From the NCBI RefSeq assembly GCF_900105385.1, contig NZ_LT629772.1:4588001-4652000 (forward strand): 64,000 nucleotides of DNA, read 5' to 3'. The notes under the pieces were generated by a model. That model searched no databases, had not been told where the DNA came from, and saw nothing but the letters and a program-made list of their open reading frames with translations. This document shows positions 42,437 to 49,590 of the stretch, piece after piece. The position numbers and the translations under genes are program-made. This DNA is from Microlunatus soli. GTDB taxonomy: Bacteria; Actinomycetota; Actinomycetes; Propionibacteriales; Propionibacteriaceae. The stretch's first letter is position 1; each line of letters starts with the position of its first letter.

Positions 42437-43954
42437 CTAGCCCCTTCCGATCCGGCCGGTCAGTTCGAGCGGATGCGGCCGGTATTTGCCCGACCTTTCG
42501 CCGCACAGTCGCGGGGTGGGGAAGATCTTGTCCGGGTTGGCCAGGCCGGCGGGGTCGAACGCGGCGCGGACTCGTTGCATGGTTTCCAGGTCGTCGCCGG
42601 AGAACATCGTGGGCATGGAACAGGCCTTGTCGGCGCCGATACCGTGCTCGCCGCTGAGCGAACCGCCGAAGGTCACGCAGAGCTCGGCGATCGCCGTTGA
42701 CAGCTGTTCGGCGCGTTCGGTCTCCTCCGCATCATCGGAGTCGAAGAGCACCAGCGGGTGCAGATTGCCGTCGCCGGCGTGGAAGACATTGGCTACCCGG
42801 AGGCCGGCGGCCGTGGCGAGTTCGGCGATCCGAGTGAGGACCTCGGCGAGCTTGGTTCGGGGGATGACGCCGTCCTGAACCAGGTACGCGGGGCTGATCC
42901 GACCCATCGCCGCGAAGGCAGACTTGCGGCCCTTCCAGATCAAGTCCCGCTCGGCGGGACTCTGTGCGATGCGGATGTTCGATGCGTGGTTGTCCCGGCA
43001 CAGTCGTTCGGTGATCGTGAACTCCTCGCCGACGGCTGCATCGAAGCCGTCGAGTTCGATCACCAGCGCGGCACCGGCGTCCCTGTTGTAGCCCGCTCGG
43101 GTTGCGGTCTCCACAGCCGAGATCGCCAGCTGATCAAGCATCTCGACGGCGGCGGGAATGACGCCGTGTGACACGAGCCCGCTGACAGCGTCGGCGGCTT
43201 GCTCTGCAGTCGCGAAGTCGGCGACCAGGGTGCGCACCGCAATGGGGCGGACCAGCAGCCGAACGGTGATCTCGGTGACGATGCCCAACGTCCCCTCGGA
43301 TCCGATGAACACTCCGAGCAGATCTGGTCCGACAGGATCGGCCGACGAGCCGCCGAGTCGGACCACCTCTCCGGTCGGAGTGACAACCGTGATCGCGTGG
43401 ATGTGGTTGGTCGTGAATCCGTACTTCAGGCAGTGGGCTCCGCCGCTGTTCTCGGCGACGTTCCCACCGACCGAACAGACGATCTGACTGGATGGATCCG
43501 GTGCGAAGTACAGACCGTGGGATTCCGCGGCAGCCGAAACGGCGCTGTTGGCCATCCCCGGTTGGACAGTCATCCGCCTGTTGTCCGGATCGATCGACAG
43601 CACCTTGCGCATCCGTGCGGTGCTGATCACGACACCATTCGCTTGCGGTAGAGCGCCACCGGAGAGTCCGGTGCCTGCACCACGAGGGACGAAACAGACG
43701 CCGTACGTCGTGCAGATCCGCACGGCGGCGACAACGTCCTCGGTCGAGTCGGCGAGGAGGACGAGCGCGGGACGGACCCGGAAAGCACTGAGCCCGTCGC
43801 ACTCGTAGGTCCTCAGCCCGGCCGGGTCGGTGATGAGCTGATCCCGGCGAAAGGTCGCAGCGAAGGCGGCAGCAGCCGCCTCGATGTCAGGGCTCGCGTC
43901 AGGAACAGTGGCGGGCACCGTCGATACGCTCCGCGCCGAAATATCGCTGATCAC
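42437..43954 (-). CDS. glcD: Glycolate oxidase FAD-linked subunit
   Basis: About 505 residues from the GTG at 43954; a GTG at 43999 is in frame but falls inside the operator-like repeat, so it is less likely. The FAD domain has VCFVPRGAGTGLSGGALPQA, SIDPDNRRMTVQPGMANSAV, SVGGNVAENSGGAHCLKYG, and GSEGTLGIVTEITVRL. The C-terminal oxidase domain has FHAGDGNLHPLVLFDSDD and SGEHGIGADK, whose His residues bind substrate in related enzymes. The complex oxidises glycolate (and often lactate) to glyoxylate. It heads the glcDEF operon behind a well-formed promoter. Confidence 0.92.
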   Translation of the reverse strand: MISDISARSVSTVPATVPDASPDIEAAAAAFAATFRRDQLITDPAGLRTYECDGLSAFRVRPALVLLADSTEDVVAAVRICTTYGVCFVPRGAGTGLSGGALPQANGVVISTARMRKVLSIDPDNRRMTVQPGMANSAVSAAAESHGLYFAPDPSSQIVCSVGGNVAENSGGAHCLKYGFTTNHIHAITVVTPTGEVVRLGGSSADPVGPDLLGVFIGSEGTLGIVTEITVRLLVRPIAVRTLVADFATAEQAADAVSGLVSHGVIPAAVEMLDQLAISAVETATRAGYNRDAGAALVIELDGFDAAVGEEFTITERLCRDNHASNIRIAQSPAERDLIWKGRKSAFAAMGRISPAYLVQDGVIPRTKLAEVLTRIAELATAAGLRVANVFHAGDGNLHPLVLFDSDDAEETERAEQLSTAIAELCVTFGGSLSGEHGIGADKACSMPTMFSGDDLETMQRVRAAFDPAGLANPDKIFPTPRLCGERSGKYRPHPLELTGRIGRG

Positions 43955-43995
43955 CGTGGATGCTTGCCCCAACCCATTTTTACAATACGGAAATG

Positions 43996-44011
43996 TCACT
44001 TCGCTAAGTGA
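43996..44011. promoter_or_regulatory. Inverted-repeat operator of glcDEF
   Basis: TCACTT-CGCT-AAGTGA is a perfect inverted repeat with 6-bp arms. It starts five bases after the -10 box at 44017-44022, so it spans the expected transcription start. No regulator gene is adjacent, so the binding protein is unknown. Confidence 0.6.
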
Positions 44012-44016
44012 AACTG

Positions 44017-44045
44017 AGAATAGGAGTTCCGCGGGCGTTGGTCAA
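44017..44045 (-). promoter_or_regulatory. Promoter of glcDEF
   Basis: On the minus strand TTGACC (44045-44040), 17 bases, then TATTCT (44022-44017). This is one of the best sigma70-type matches in the window. The leader to the GTG at 43954 would be about 55 bases. Confidence 0.65.
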
Positions 44046-44117
44046 GTGGATTGCTGACCCGGCCTCTGCGGCCCGGCGTGGTGGATGGTGCCGTCCTGCG
44101 CTGACGGTCGGATCACC

Positions 44118-44885
44118 TCAGATGGCGGTGTAGCCGCCGTCGATCACGATGTCCTGGGCGGTCAGATAGTCCGAGGCGTCGGAAGCCAGGAACGTCACCA
44201 GGCCGGCGAGATCGGTCGGCTTGGCCATCCGTCCCTGGGGGATCCGGGCGACCCAATCGTCATGCAGTTGCGGCTGTCGGTCGAGGATCGCCTGGGTCAG
44301 GTCGGTCAGCACGTAGCCGGGCGAGATCGAGTTGACCCGGATGCCGGATGCGGCCCATTCGACCGCAAGTGACTTGCCCAGATGGGCGACGGCTGCCTTG
44401 GAGGCGTTGTACGAGGCCGCCCATTGCGGCACGTTGACGATCGACCCGGACATCGACGCGATCATCACCGCACTGCCGGGCAACCCGGCCGTGAGCAACC
44501 CGGACCCGAAGGCCTGGGCGGCGAAGAACGTGCCGGTGAGATTGACGTCGATCACCTTGCGCCACTGGTCGGCCGTCACGTCGACGGAGTCGCCGTTGAT
44601 CTCGATGCCGGCGGCGGTCAGCAACACCTGTGGTACGCCGAGGCCGGCGCCGATGTCGGCGAACGCGTCGGCGACCGCCGCCTGGTCGGTGACGTCGACC
44701 CGACGACCGCAGGTCGCGACTCCGTACTCATCGGCGAGGTGTCGAGCGGTGTCGTCGACGGTGTCGAGCAGGTCGATCAGGGCGACCCTGGCTCCACTTG
44801 CGGCGAACGACCGGGCCAGTGCGAGACCGATACCGCGGCCGCCGCCGGTGACGACAGCGGTGCGTTGACTGAGATCGGTGTTCAT
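44118..44885 (-). CDS. Short-chain dehydrogenase/reductase
   Basis: 255 residues; AAGGAG precedes the ATG at 44885. Classical SDR motifs: RTAVVTGGGRGIGLALARSF for NAD(P) binding, LLTAAGIEINGDS, the catalytic Ser in VMIASMSGSIVNVPQ and Tyr-x3-Lys in ASYNASKAAVAHLGKSLAVE, then IRVNSISPGYVLTDL. It probably oxidises or reduces a sugar alcohol or ketose in the pathway of this operon. It is the last gene of the five-gene operon running from 48428. Confidence 0.9.
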   Translation of the reverse strand: MNTDLSQRTAVVTGGGRGIGLALARSFAASGARVALIDLLDTVDDTARHLADEYGVATCGRRVDVTDQAAVADAFADIGAGLGVPQVLLTAAGIEINGDSVDVTADQWRKVIDVNLTGTFFAAQAFGSGLLTAGLPGSAVMIASMSGSIVNVPQWAASYNASKAAVAHLGKSLAVEWAASGIRVNSISPGYVLTDLTQAILDRQPQLHDDWVARIPQGRMAKPTDLAGLVTFLASDASDYLTAQDIVIDGGYTAI

Positions 44886-44944
44886 GATGCGACTCCTTGA
44901 TTGATGGTGGACGAGAGAAACGGCGGAGGATGGGATGTCGGGTG

Positions 44945-45634
44945 TTACGCCCGTCGGGCCTGTTCCCATCCGGTCCGGGTGGCGGCGATGAACCGCCGTG
45001 CGGCGATGCTGGGGTCGGTGGCGGTGAGCACGCCGCTGGTCGATCCGGTGCCGTCGGCTCCGGCGACCATGATCATCTCGGCGATCTCCGGCGTGGCGAC
45101 TCCGCCGGCATGCATGGCGAGGACGCCGGCGCCGGCACCACGGATCGCTGCCGTCGCGGCCGGGATCCAGTCGCGGGCGTGGACCCCGGAGCTGCCGATC
45201 AGCGATGCCGGCTCGAACAGGACGGCTGTCGGTTCGAGCGCGGCGATCTCGATCGCCGCCTGCTCGGTTCCGGCGCAGACGATGGTCTGCAGGCCGAGCT
45301 CGGCACAGCGTGCCAAGCTCGACGTGATCTCTTCGGGACGAAGCGGATTGCTGTCGTGGTTGAGCATCACACCCGCGGCACCGGCATCGGCCAGCGACTC
45401 CGCGGTCACTCGGAACATCGAGTCGCCGAGTCGCGCGACATCCATGCCCTGGGCAAACACCGATACACCGGTTCGGAGACCGTCGAGCGGCGCGACGAGT
45501 GCCGTCGGAACAGTCAGGACGACAGCGACACCGAGCTCTGCTCCGGCCCGGCCGGCGGCAGCGGCGATCGGTTCGATCTCGTGCCGACGCAGCAGATTCT
45601 TCGGCCCGATCTCGAAGAATGGGGCGGTGATCAT
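44945..45634 (-). CDS. Divergent triose-phosphate isomerase-family protein
   Basis: 229 residues. The three TIM catalytic positions can be placed: Lys12 (FFEIGPKNLL), His93 (VMLNHDSNPLRPEE) and Glu141 (AVLFEPASLIGSS). The late phosphate loop appears as GADGTGSTSGVLTA. The canonical NWK and GHSERR signatures are changed, so it is unlikely to be the glycolytic enzyme. Related divergent TIMs act as isomerases of erythrulose phosphates in tetritol use by actinobacteria and rhizobia. Its ATG overlaps the upstream gene's stop as ATGA. A four-carbon sugar phosphate is a reasonable substrate guess. Confidence 0.78.
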   Translation of the reverse strand: MITAPFFEIGPKNLLRRHEIEPIAAAAGRAGAELGVAVVLTVPTALVAPLDGLRTGVSVFAQGMDVARLGDSMFRVTAESLADAGAAGVMLNHDSNPLRPEEITSSLARCAELGLQTIVCAGTEQAAIEIAALEPTAVLFEPASLIGSSGVHARDWIPAATAAIRGAGAGVLAMHAGGVATPEIAEMIMVAGADGTGSTSGVLTATDPSIAARRFIAATRTGWEQARRA

Positions 45635-46437
45635 GACTCGATCAGGGCACGGAGTCGCTCCGCCGTTGCCGGCAGCGTTGTCGCCGGGTCGCCCTCGGTC
45701 GAACACTCCAGGTTGACGTACCGGTCGTATCCGACCTCGCGGAGAGCAGCGAAGATCTCCGGCCAGTCCAGGTGACCGTGCCCGGGCAGCAGCCGGTTGC
45801 TGTCGCCGAGATGGACGTGGGCGATCCGATCACCGGCCCGGCGCAGTGCGGCGGGCAGGTCGGACTCCTCGATCGACATGTGGAACACGTCCGGGAGCAG
45901 TCCTGCCTGCGGATGGTCGACGGCGTCGATGATCACCAGGTTGTCGTCCACGAGGTTGAGGTAGCGGCTCTCGTAGCGGTTCAACGGCTCGAGCAGCACT
46001 CGGCCCTCGGATCCGGAGACGATCTCGAGCAGCTCCCGATAGAAGTCCAGGAACGCCGACCGTTGTTGATCATCCAGCGGCTGGTGCGGCTCGAAGAGCG
46101 GCAGCGGATCCTGCGGACCGTACTCGTACTCGATCTCGGTCACGGCCCCGATCTCGGCGCAGACCGCGGCAGCTTCGCGATACATGGCCCGGCACCGTTC
46201 CCGGAGGTCGTCGTCGGCGGTCATGGCCTGGCCGTACACCGCGTCGGTGAGCACGAACTCGACTGGCCGGACCCCGGTACGCGAGGTGAGCGCGGTGAGC
46301 TCCCGTCGGACGTCGGAATTCCAGTCCTGCAACGGATGGAACACGGCAATAGCGTCATACCCCCACTGCGCGAGCAGGATGGCCTTGTCGGTGAGCGTGT
46401 CTCCGGGAATCATCGGAGACGAGCAGGCGAGCAGCAT
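45631..46437 (-). CDS. Sugar phosphate isomerase/epimerase (xylose isomerase-like TIM barrel)
   Basis: 268 residues, AAAGGAC upstream of the ATG at 46437. The barrel shows LAQWGYDAIAVFHPLQDWNS, VTEIEYEYGPQDPLPLFEPH, VLLEPLNRYESRYLNLVDDN with its metal-site Glu, LLPDVFHMSIEESDLPAALR, IAHVHLGDSNRLLPGHGHLD, and YVNLECSTEGDP. These are the Glu/Asp/His ligands of the AP endonuclease-2/xylose isomerase-like family. It would isomerise or epimerise a keto sugar or its phosphate. It lies between the FGGY kinase and the TIM-like gene in the operon. Confidence 0.85.
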   Translation of the reverse strand: MLLACSSPMIPGDTLTDKAILLAQWGYDAIAVFHPLQDWNSDVRRELTALTSRTGVRPVEFVLTDAVYGQAMTADDDLRERCRAMYREAAAVCAEIGAVTEIEYEYGPQDPLPLFEPHQPLDDQQRSAFLDFYRELLEIVSGSEGRVLLEPLNRYESRYLNLVDDNLVIIDAVDHPQAGLLPDVFHMSIEESDLPAALRRAGDRIAHVHLGDSNRLLPGHGHLDWPEIFAALREVGYDRYVNLECSTEGDPATTLPATAERLRALIES

Positions 46438-46471
46438 CGGCGGTTGTCCTTTCTGATCTTGCTGTTGGCTC

Positions 46472-47926
46472 TCACGCCTCGAAGAGGCGGTGCAGGTAGT
46501 CCTCGAAACGTCGATAGCGGCCCTCCCGCTCGGCGGTCCGGTGTGCGGGATGCCGCACGATCGGCGGCCGGTGCAGCCGTGTGCCGTCGTCGATGCTGCC
46601 CAGCCGGCCGGCCGTGACGAGTGCGAGCACGGCGGCGCCGCGGCAGGTGGCCTCAGGTTCCTCGGGGACGACGACGTCGACACCGCAGACGTCGGCCTTG
46701 AGCGAACTCCAGAACGCCGACTCCGCCCCGCCACCGGTGGACACGATCTCCCGGATCGCGTCGGAGGCGAGGGCGTCGACGTTGCGGCGCAGCAGGTGAG
46801 CGATCCCTTCCTGTACGGCGAAGGCGAGATCGATGCGGTCGTGGCCCAGATCGAGATCGAGGAACGCGCCGCGAGCGTCGACGAAGTAGTCCGGCGGATT
46901 CACACCGGTGAGATAGGGCAGGAACAAGGGTGCCGACGTCGACGTGCGCCGTTGCAGCAGGCGTTCCAGTTCGTCGTAGCCGATCCCGGAGAGCGCCTCC
47001 CGGCGATACCACTCCAGAGCGATCCCGCCACAGTCCACGCCATTGAAGAGGACCAGGTCGTCGGCACCGATGCCGGGGTGGAACGACACCCTGTGCCCTG
47101 GGTCGAACGCCCAGTCCGTGGTCAGCAGTGACAGTGACAGCACGGTGCCGGCCGACTCACTGATCACGCCGGGCCGATACGAGCCGGTGCCGACCATGGC
47201 GCAGAAGTGATCGAGCGCACCGGCGTTCACCCGGTAGGAGGTGGCCGGTGGCAGCAGGTCGGCCACGGGGCTGGACACCGTGCCCAGATCGGAACCGGCC
47301 GCGACGACGTCGGGCAGCTTGGTCTCCGGTACGCCGAGAAGGTCCAGCATCCCTTGCCAGTAACGGCGCTTCGGCACATCGTAGAAGTAGCTGAACCCGC
47401 GGGTCGTGATCTCGGCGGCAGCCGTCCCGGTGAAACGTCGGATCAGGTCGTCCTTGATCATCAAGATCGAGGACGCCGCCTCCAGGCGGGCCGGATCGTG
47501 CCGCGCCAACCAGCGAAGTTTTGCCGCCGGCCAGGTCGCCGACGGAGCGGGTTCGCCGGTGATTGCGAACGCAGCGTCGATGCCGAAGTGTTCGCCGATC
47601 TCGGTCGCCTCGTCGGTCGCCCGGTCGTCCAGCCAGGACAGTCCCGGACCCATCGAGTGCCCCTGATGATCAACCAGGACAAGGGATTCGGCTTGGCCGG
47701 TCAGGGCGATGATCGCATGCTGCAGGTCGAGCGTGCCGGCATCGCGGTGGCACTGCCGGATCAGCTCGACCACGGAGCAGAAGAGTCGCTCGGCGGAGAA
47801 TTCCACCCGATCGTCGGCACGGTCGTAGATCGCCGGCGTCGAGGCGATGGCCAGCCGCCGCAGCTGTTCGTCGAAGAGCACCACCTTGGTGTTCGTGGTG
47901 CCGACGTCGACGGCGTAGACGAGCAC
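46472..47926 (-). CDS. FGGY-family carbohydrate kinase
   Basis: 484 residues starting with GTG at 47926, one base after the yjbQ stop. The N-terminal phosphate loop is YAVDVGTTNTKVVLFD; ALTGQAESLVLVDHQG and GLSWLDDRATDEATEIGEHF are FGGY features. The C-terminal adenosine region has REIVSTGGGAESAFWSSLKA, then ADVCGVDVVVPEEPEATCRG and AAVLA. It phosphorylates a sugar or sugar alcohol with ATP. The group includes xylulose, erythritol and erythrulose kinases, and the substrate is not clear from sequence. It is preceded by a weak ribosome site and is probably coupled to yjbQ translation. Confidence 0.88.
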   Translation of the reverse strand: MLVYAVDVGTTNTKVVLFDEQLRRLAIASTPAIYDRADDRVEFSAERLFCSVVELIRQCHRDAGTLDLQHAIIALTGQAESLVLVDHQGHSMGPGLSWLDDRATDEATEIGEHFGIDAAFAITGEPAPSATWPAAKLRWLARHDPARLEAASSILMIKDDLIRRFTGTAAAEITTRGFSYFYDVPKRRYWQGMLDLLGVPETKLPDVVAAGSDLGTVSSPVADLLPPATSYRVNAGALDHFCAMVGTGSYRPGVISESAGTVLSLSLLTTDWAFDPGHRVSFHPGIGADDLVLFNGVDCGGIALEWYRREALSGIGYDELERLLQRRTSTSAPLFLPYLTGVNPPDYFVDARGAFLDLDLGHDRIDLAFAVQEGIAHLLRRNVDALASDAIREIVSTGGGAESAFWSSLKADVCGVDVVVPEEPEATCRGAAVLALVTAGRLGSIDDGTRLHRPPIVRHPAHRTAEREGRYRRFEDYLHRLFEA

Positions 47927-47927
47927 G

Positions 47928-48428
47928 TCAGTCGCCGAGGATCTGGAAGTGGACAGTGCGGGTCCGGGCCCGCACCGAGTCGAGATCCCCGAAATAGACC
48001 CGGCCGAACTCGCCCAGGACGACCGTCCCGTCGATCACCGGGACCGTCTCCGACCGACCGAGGATCGAGGAGATGATGTGGCCGTCGGTGTTCAGTCCCC
48101 ACTGCGGCAGCTCGTCACGGAGTTCGCCGGCGTTGCGGATGTGGATCGGACCGGGATGCAGATACTGACCTTCGTGCCGGACCGGCGGCGCGATCTTGGC
48201 GAACACGTTCAGGGTGTCCTGCAGCAACAGCTGAGTCCCGTAGTAGGTCACGTCCTCCGACTCCTCCTGCAGGATCACGCAGCAACTGGTGTGTGCGGAG
48301 TAGGCGATCGCGATGCCGTTCTGCACTGCGCTGTCGGCGACGACCTGCTGCAAATCGGCGGTGACGTCGAAGAACTCCTGTCGAGCAGGCGTTTCGATCA
48401 CCACCGATCGATGGCGGCTGGTGCTCAT
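47928..48428 (-). CDS. yjbQ: YjbQ/UPF0047 family protein
   Basis: 166 residues from the ATG at 48428 with GGAGGAAG upstream. It carries the family pattern: SRHRSVVIETPARQEFFDVT, IAIAYSAHTSCCVILQEESE with AHTS, HIRNAGELRDELPQWGLNTD and GHIISSILGRSETVPVIDG. Family members have weak thiamin-phosphate synthase activity in vitro, but their true role is unsettled. It heads the five-gene operon and is divergent from lysR. The repeated link of YjbQ with sugar operons may be meaningful, but the sequence alone does not say why. Confidence 0.87.
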   Translation of the reverse strand: MSTSRHRSVVIETPARQEFFDVTADLQQVVADSAVQNGIAIAYSAHTSCCVILQEESEDVTYYGTQLLLQDTLNVFAKIAPPVRHEGQYLHPGPIHIRNAGELRDELPQWGLNTDGHIISSILGRSETVPVIDGTVVLGEFGRVYFGDLDSVRARTRTVHFQILGD

Positions 48429-48512
48429 GCTTCCTCCTTCGGGCCACGGGCTCTTGCGCGGCTCATCCTGCCGACGGCGCCGGTGAGGTGGAAGCGAAGA
48501 ATGGCGATGATG

Positions 48513-48531
48513 TGATAAGCACGGGTTATCA
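48513..48531. promoter_or_regulatory. LysR box 1: TGATAA-N7-TTATCA
   Basis: Perfect inverted repeat with 6-bp arms and a 7-bp spacer in the 135-bp gap between yjbQ and lysR. It contains the T-N11-A layout of LysR-type sites. The same motif with the same spacing recurs at 49464-49482 on the other side of lysR. Confidence 0.75.
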
Positions 48532-48563
48532 GAGAGGCTGGTAGCAGCTATGAACGGGACGCA

Positions 48564-49466
48564 ATGAACAAGGACGTCAGCCTGAGCCTGCTGCGCTACT
48601 TCGAAGCGCTCGGCACCGAACTGAACTACCGACGCGCGGCCGAGAAGCTCTTCATCTCCCAGCCGGCACTGTCCGCAGCGATCCGCCAGTTGGAGCGGCG
48701 GGTCGGCGATCGACTGTTCGACCGGGACACCCACTCCGTCGCGTTGACTGCAGTCGGTCGGGAATGGCTGCCCTACGTGCGTTCGGCTCTGCGGGAGGTC
48801 GATGCAGCCATCGACGCGGTCGCCACTCTGGCCAACAACGCCCAGGTCCGGATCGGATACCTCACCGGGACCGGCGGGGATCTGCTCTTCGAGATGTTGG
48901 AGGGGCTGGATGATGATCTTGCCGAGATCTCCATCGAGACCACCGAGTACGACTTCGCCGATCCGACGGCGGGCCTGGCGGCAGGCAAGACCGACCTCGC
49001 CCTCCTGCGGCCACCGGTGGACGTGGATGATCTTGAAATGGTGATGGTGGCTGAGGAGTCCTGGATCGCCTGTCTGCCGCGGACGCATCGGTTGGCCGGG
49101 CGTGCTGAACTGACCGTGGAGGAGTTGCTCGACGAACCGATCGTGGTGGCGCCGCAGTCGGCCGGGCGATGGCGCGACTACTGGATGGCAGCGGACGCGA
49201 GGAACGGTAAACCGGCGAACATCGTCGCCGAGGCCGCGACGTACGAGGCTGAGACGACGTTGATCGCCCGCGGGGTGGGGATCAGCTTCACCACGTCGTC
49301 GTTGTCGCGGCTGTACGAACGTCCCGGTATCCGCTTCGTCCCGATCGTGGATCGTCCGGTCAGCTACACCGCCCTGGCCTGGCGATCCGGTCGGTTGTCG
49401 ACGTCGGCACGTCTGCTCGTGCAGCACATGCTGAGCCGGATCCCCACCGTCCGCCAACCCCAGTGA
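48564..49466 (+). CDS. LysR-family transcriptional regulator
   Basis: 300 residues. The N-terminal winged helix reads LSLLRYFEALGTELNYRRAA, EKLFISQPALSAAIRQLERR, VGDRLFDRDTHSVALTAVGR. The effector domain has IGYLTGTGGDLLFEMLEGLD, TDLALLRPP, and ETTLIARGVGISFTTSSLSR. It lies between the divergent yjbQ-kinase operon and the APC permease gene. Identical TGATAA-N7-TTATCA sites flank it. It therefore probably controls both, together with itself, in response to the pathway's substrate. The stop codon is part of the second site. Confidence 0.92.
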   Translation: MNKDVSLSLLRYFEALGTELNYRRAAEKLFISQPALSAAIRQLERRVGDRLFDRDTHSVALTAVGREWLPYVRSALREVDAAIDAVATLANNAQVRIGYLTGTGGDLLFEMLEGLDDDLAEISIETTEYDFADPTAGLAAGKTDLALLRPPVDVDDLEMVMVAEESWIACLPRTHRLAGRAELTVEELLDEPIVVAPQSAGRWRDYWMAADARNGKPANIVAEAATYEAETTLIARGVGISFTTSSLSRLYERPGIRFVPIVDRPVSYTALAWRSGRLSTSARLLVQHMLSRIPTVRQPQ

Positions 49467-49482
49467 TAACGCTGGCTTATCA
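49464..49482. promoter_or_regulatory. LysR box 2: TGATAA-N7-TTATCA
   Basis: Second copy of the lysR motif, with the same arms and 7-bp spacer. Its first three bases are the lysR stop codon. A half-site (GATAAC) follows at 49486. It lies 109 bp before the APC permease ATG at 49591. Confidence 0.75.
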
Positions 49483-49590
49483 GCAGATAACAGCTCCGTC
49501 CTTCCGGTAGCCGTTGCGCTCCGGCTTTACTGCTGCACCAGGACCCAGGTCGTGGCCGCGGTCCGTCAGCGATCAAGGAGGAGCGCAACC

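Noticed and set aside
47928-49457. A 509-codon minus-strand frame joining yjbQ to sequence opposite lysR
   Set aside because: The extra N-terminal part is the shadow of lysR; YjbQ has its own ribosome site and normal length from 48428.
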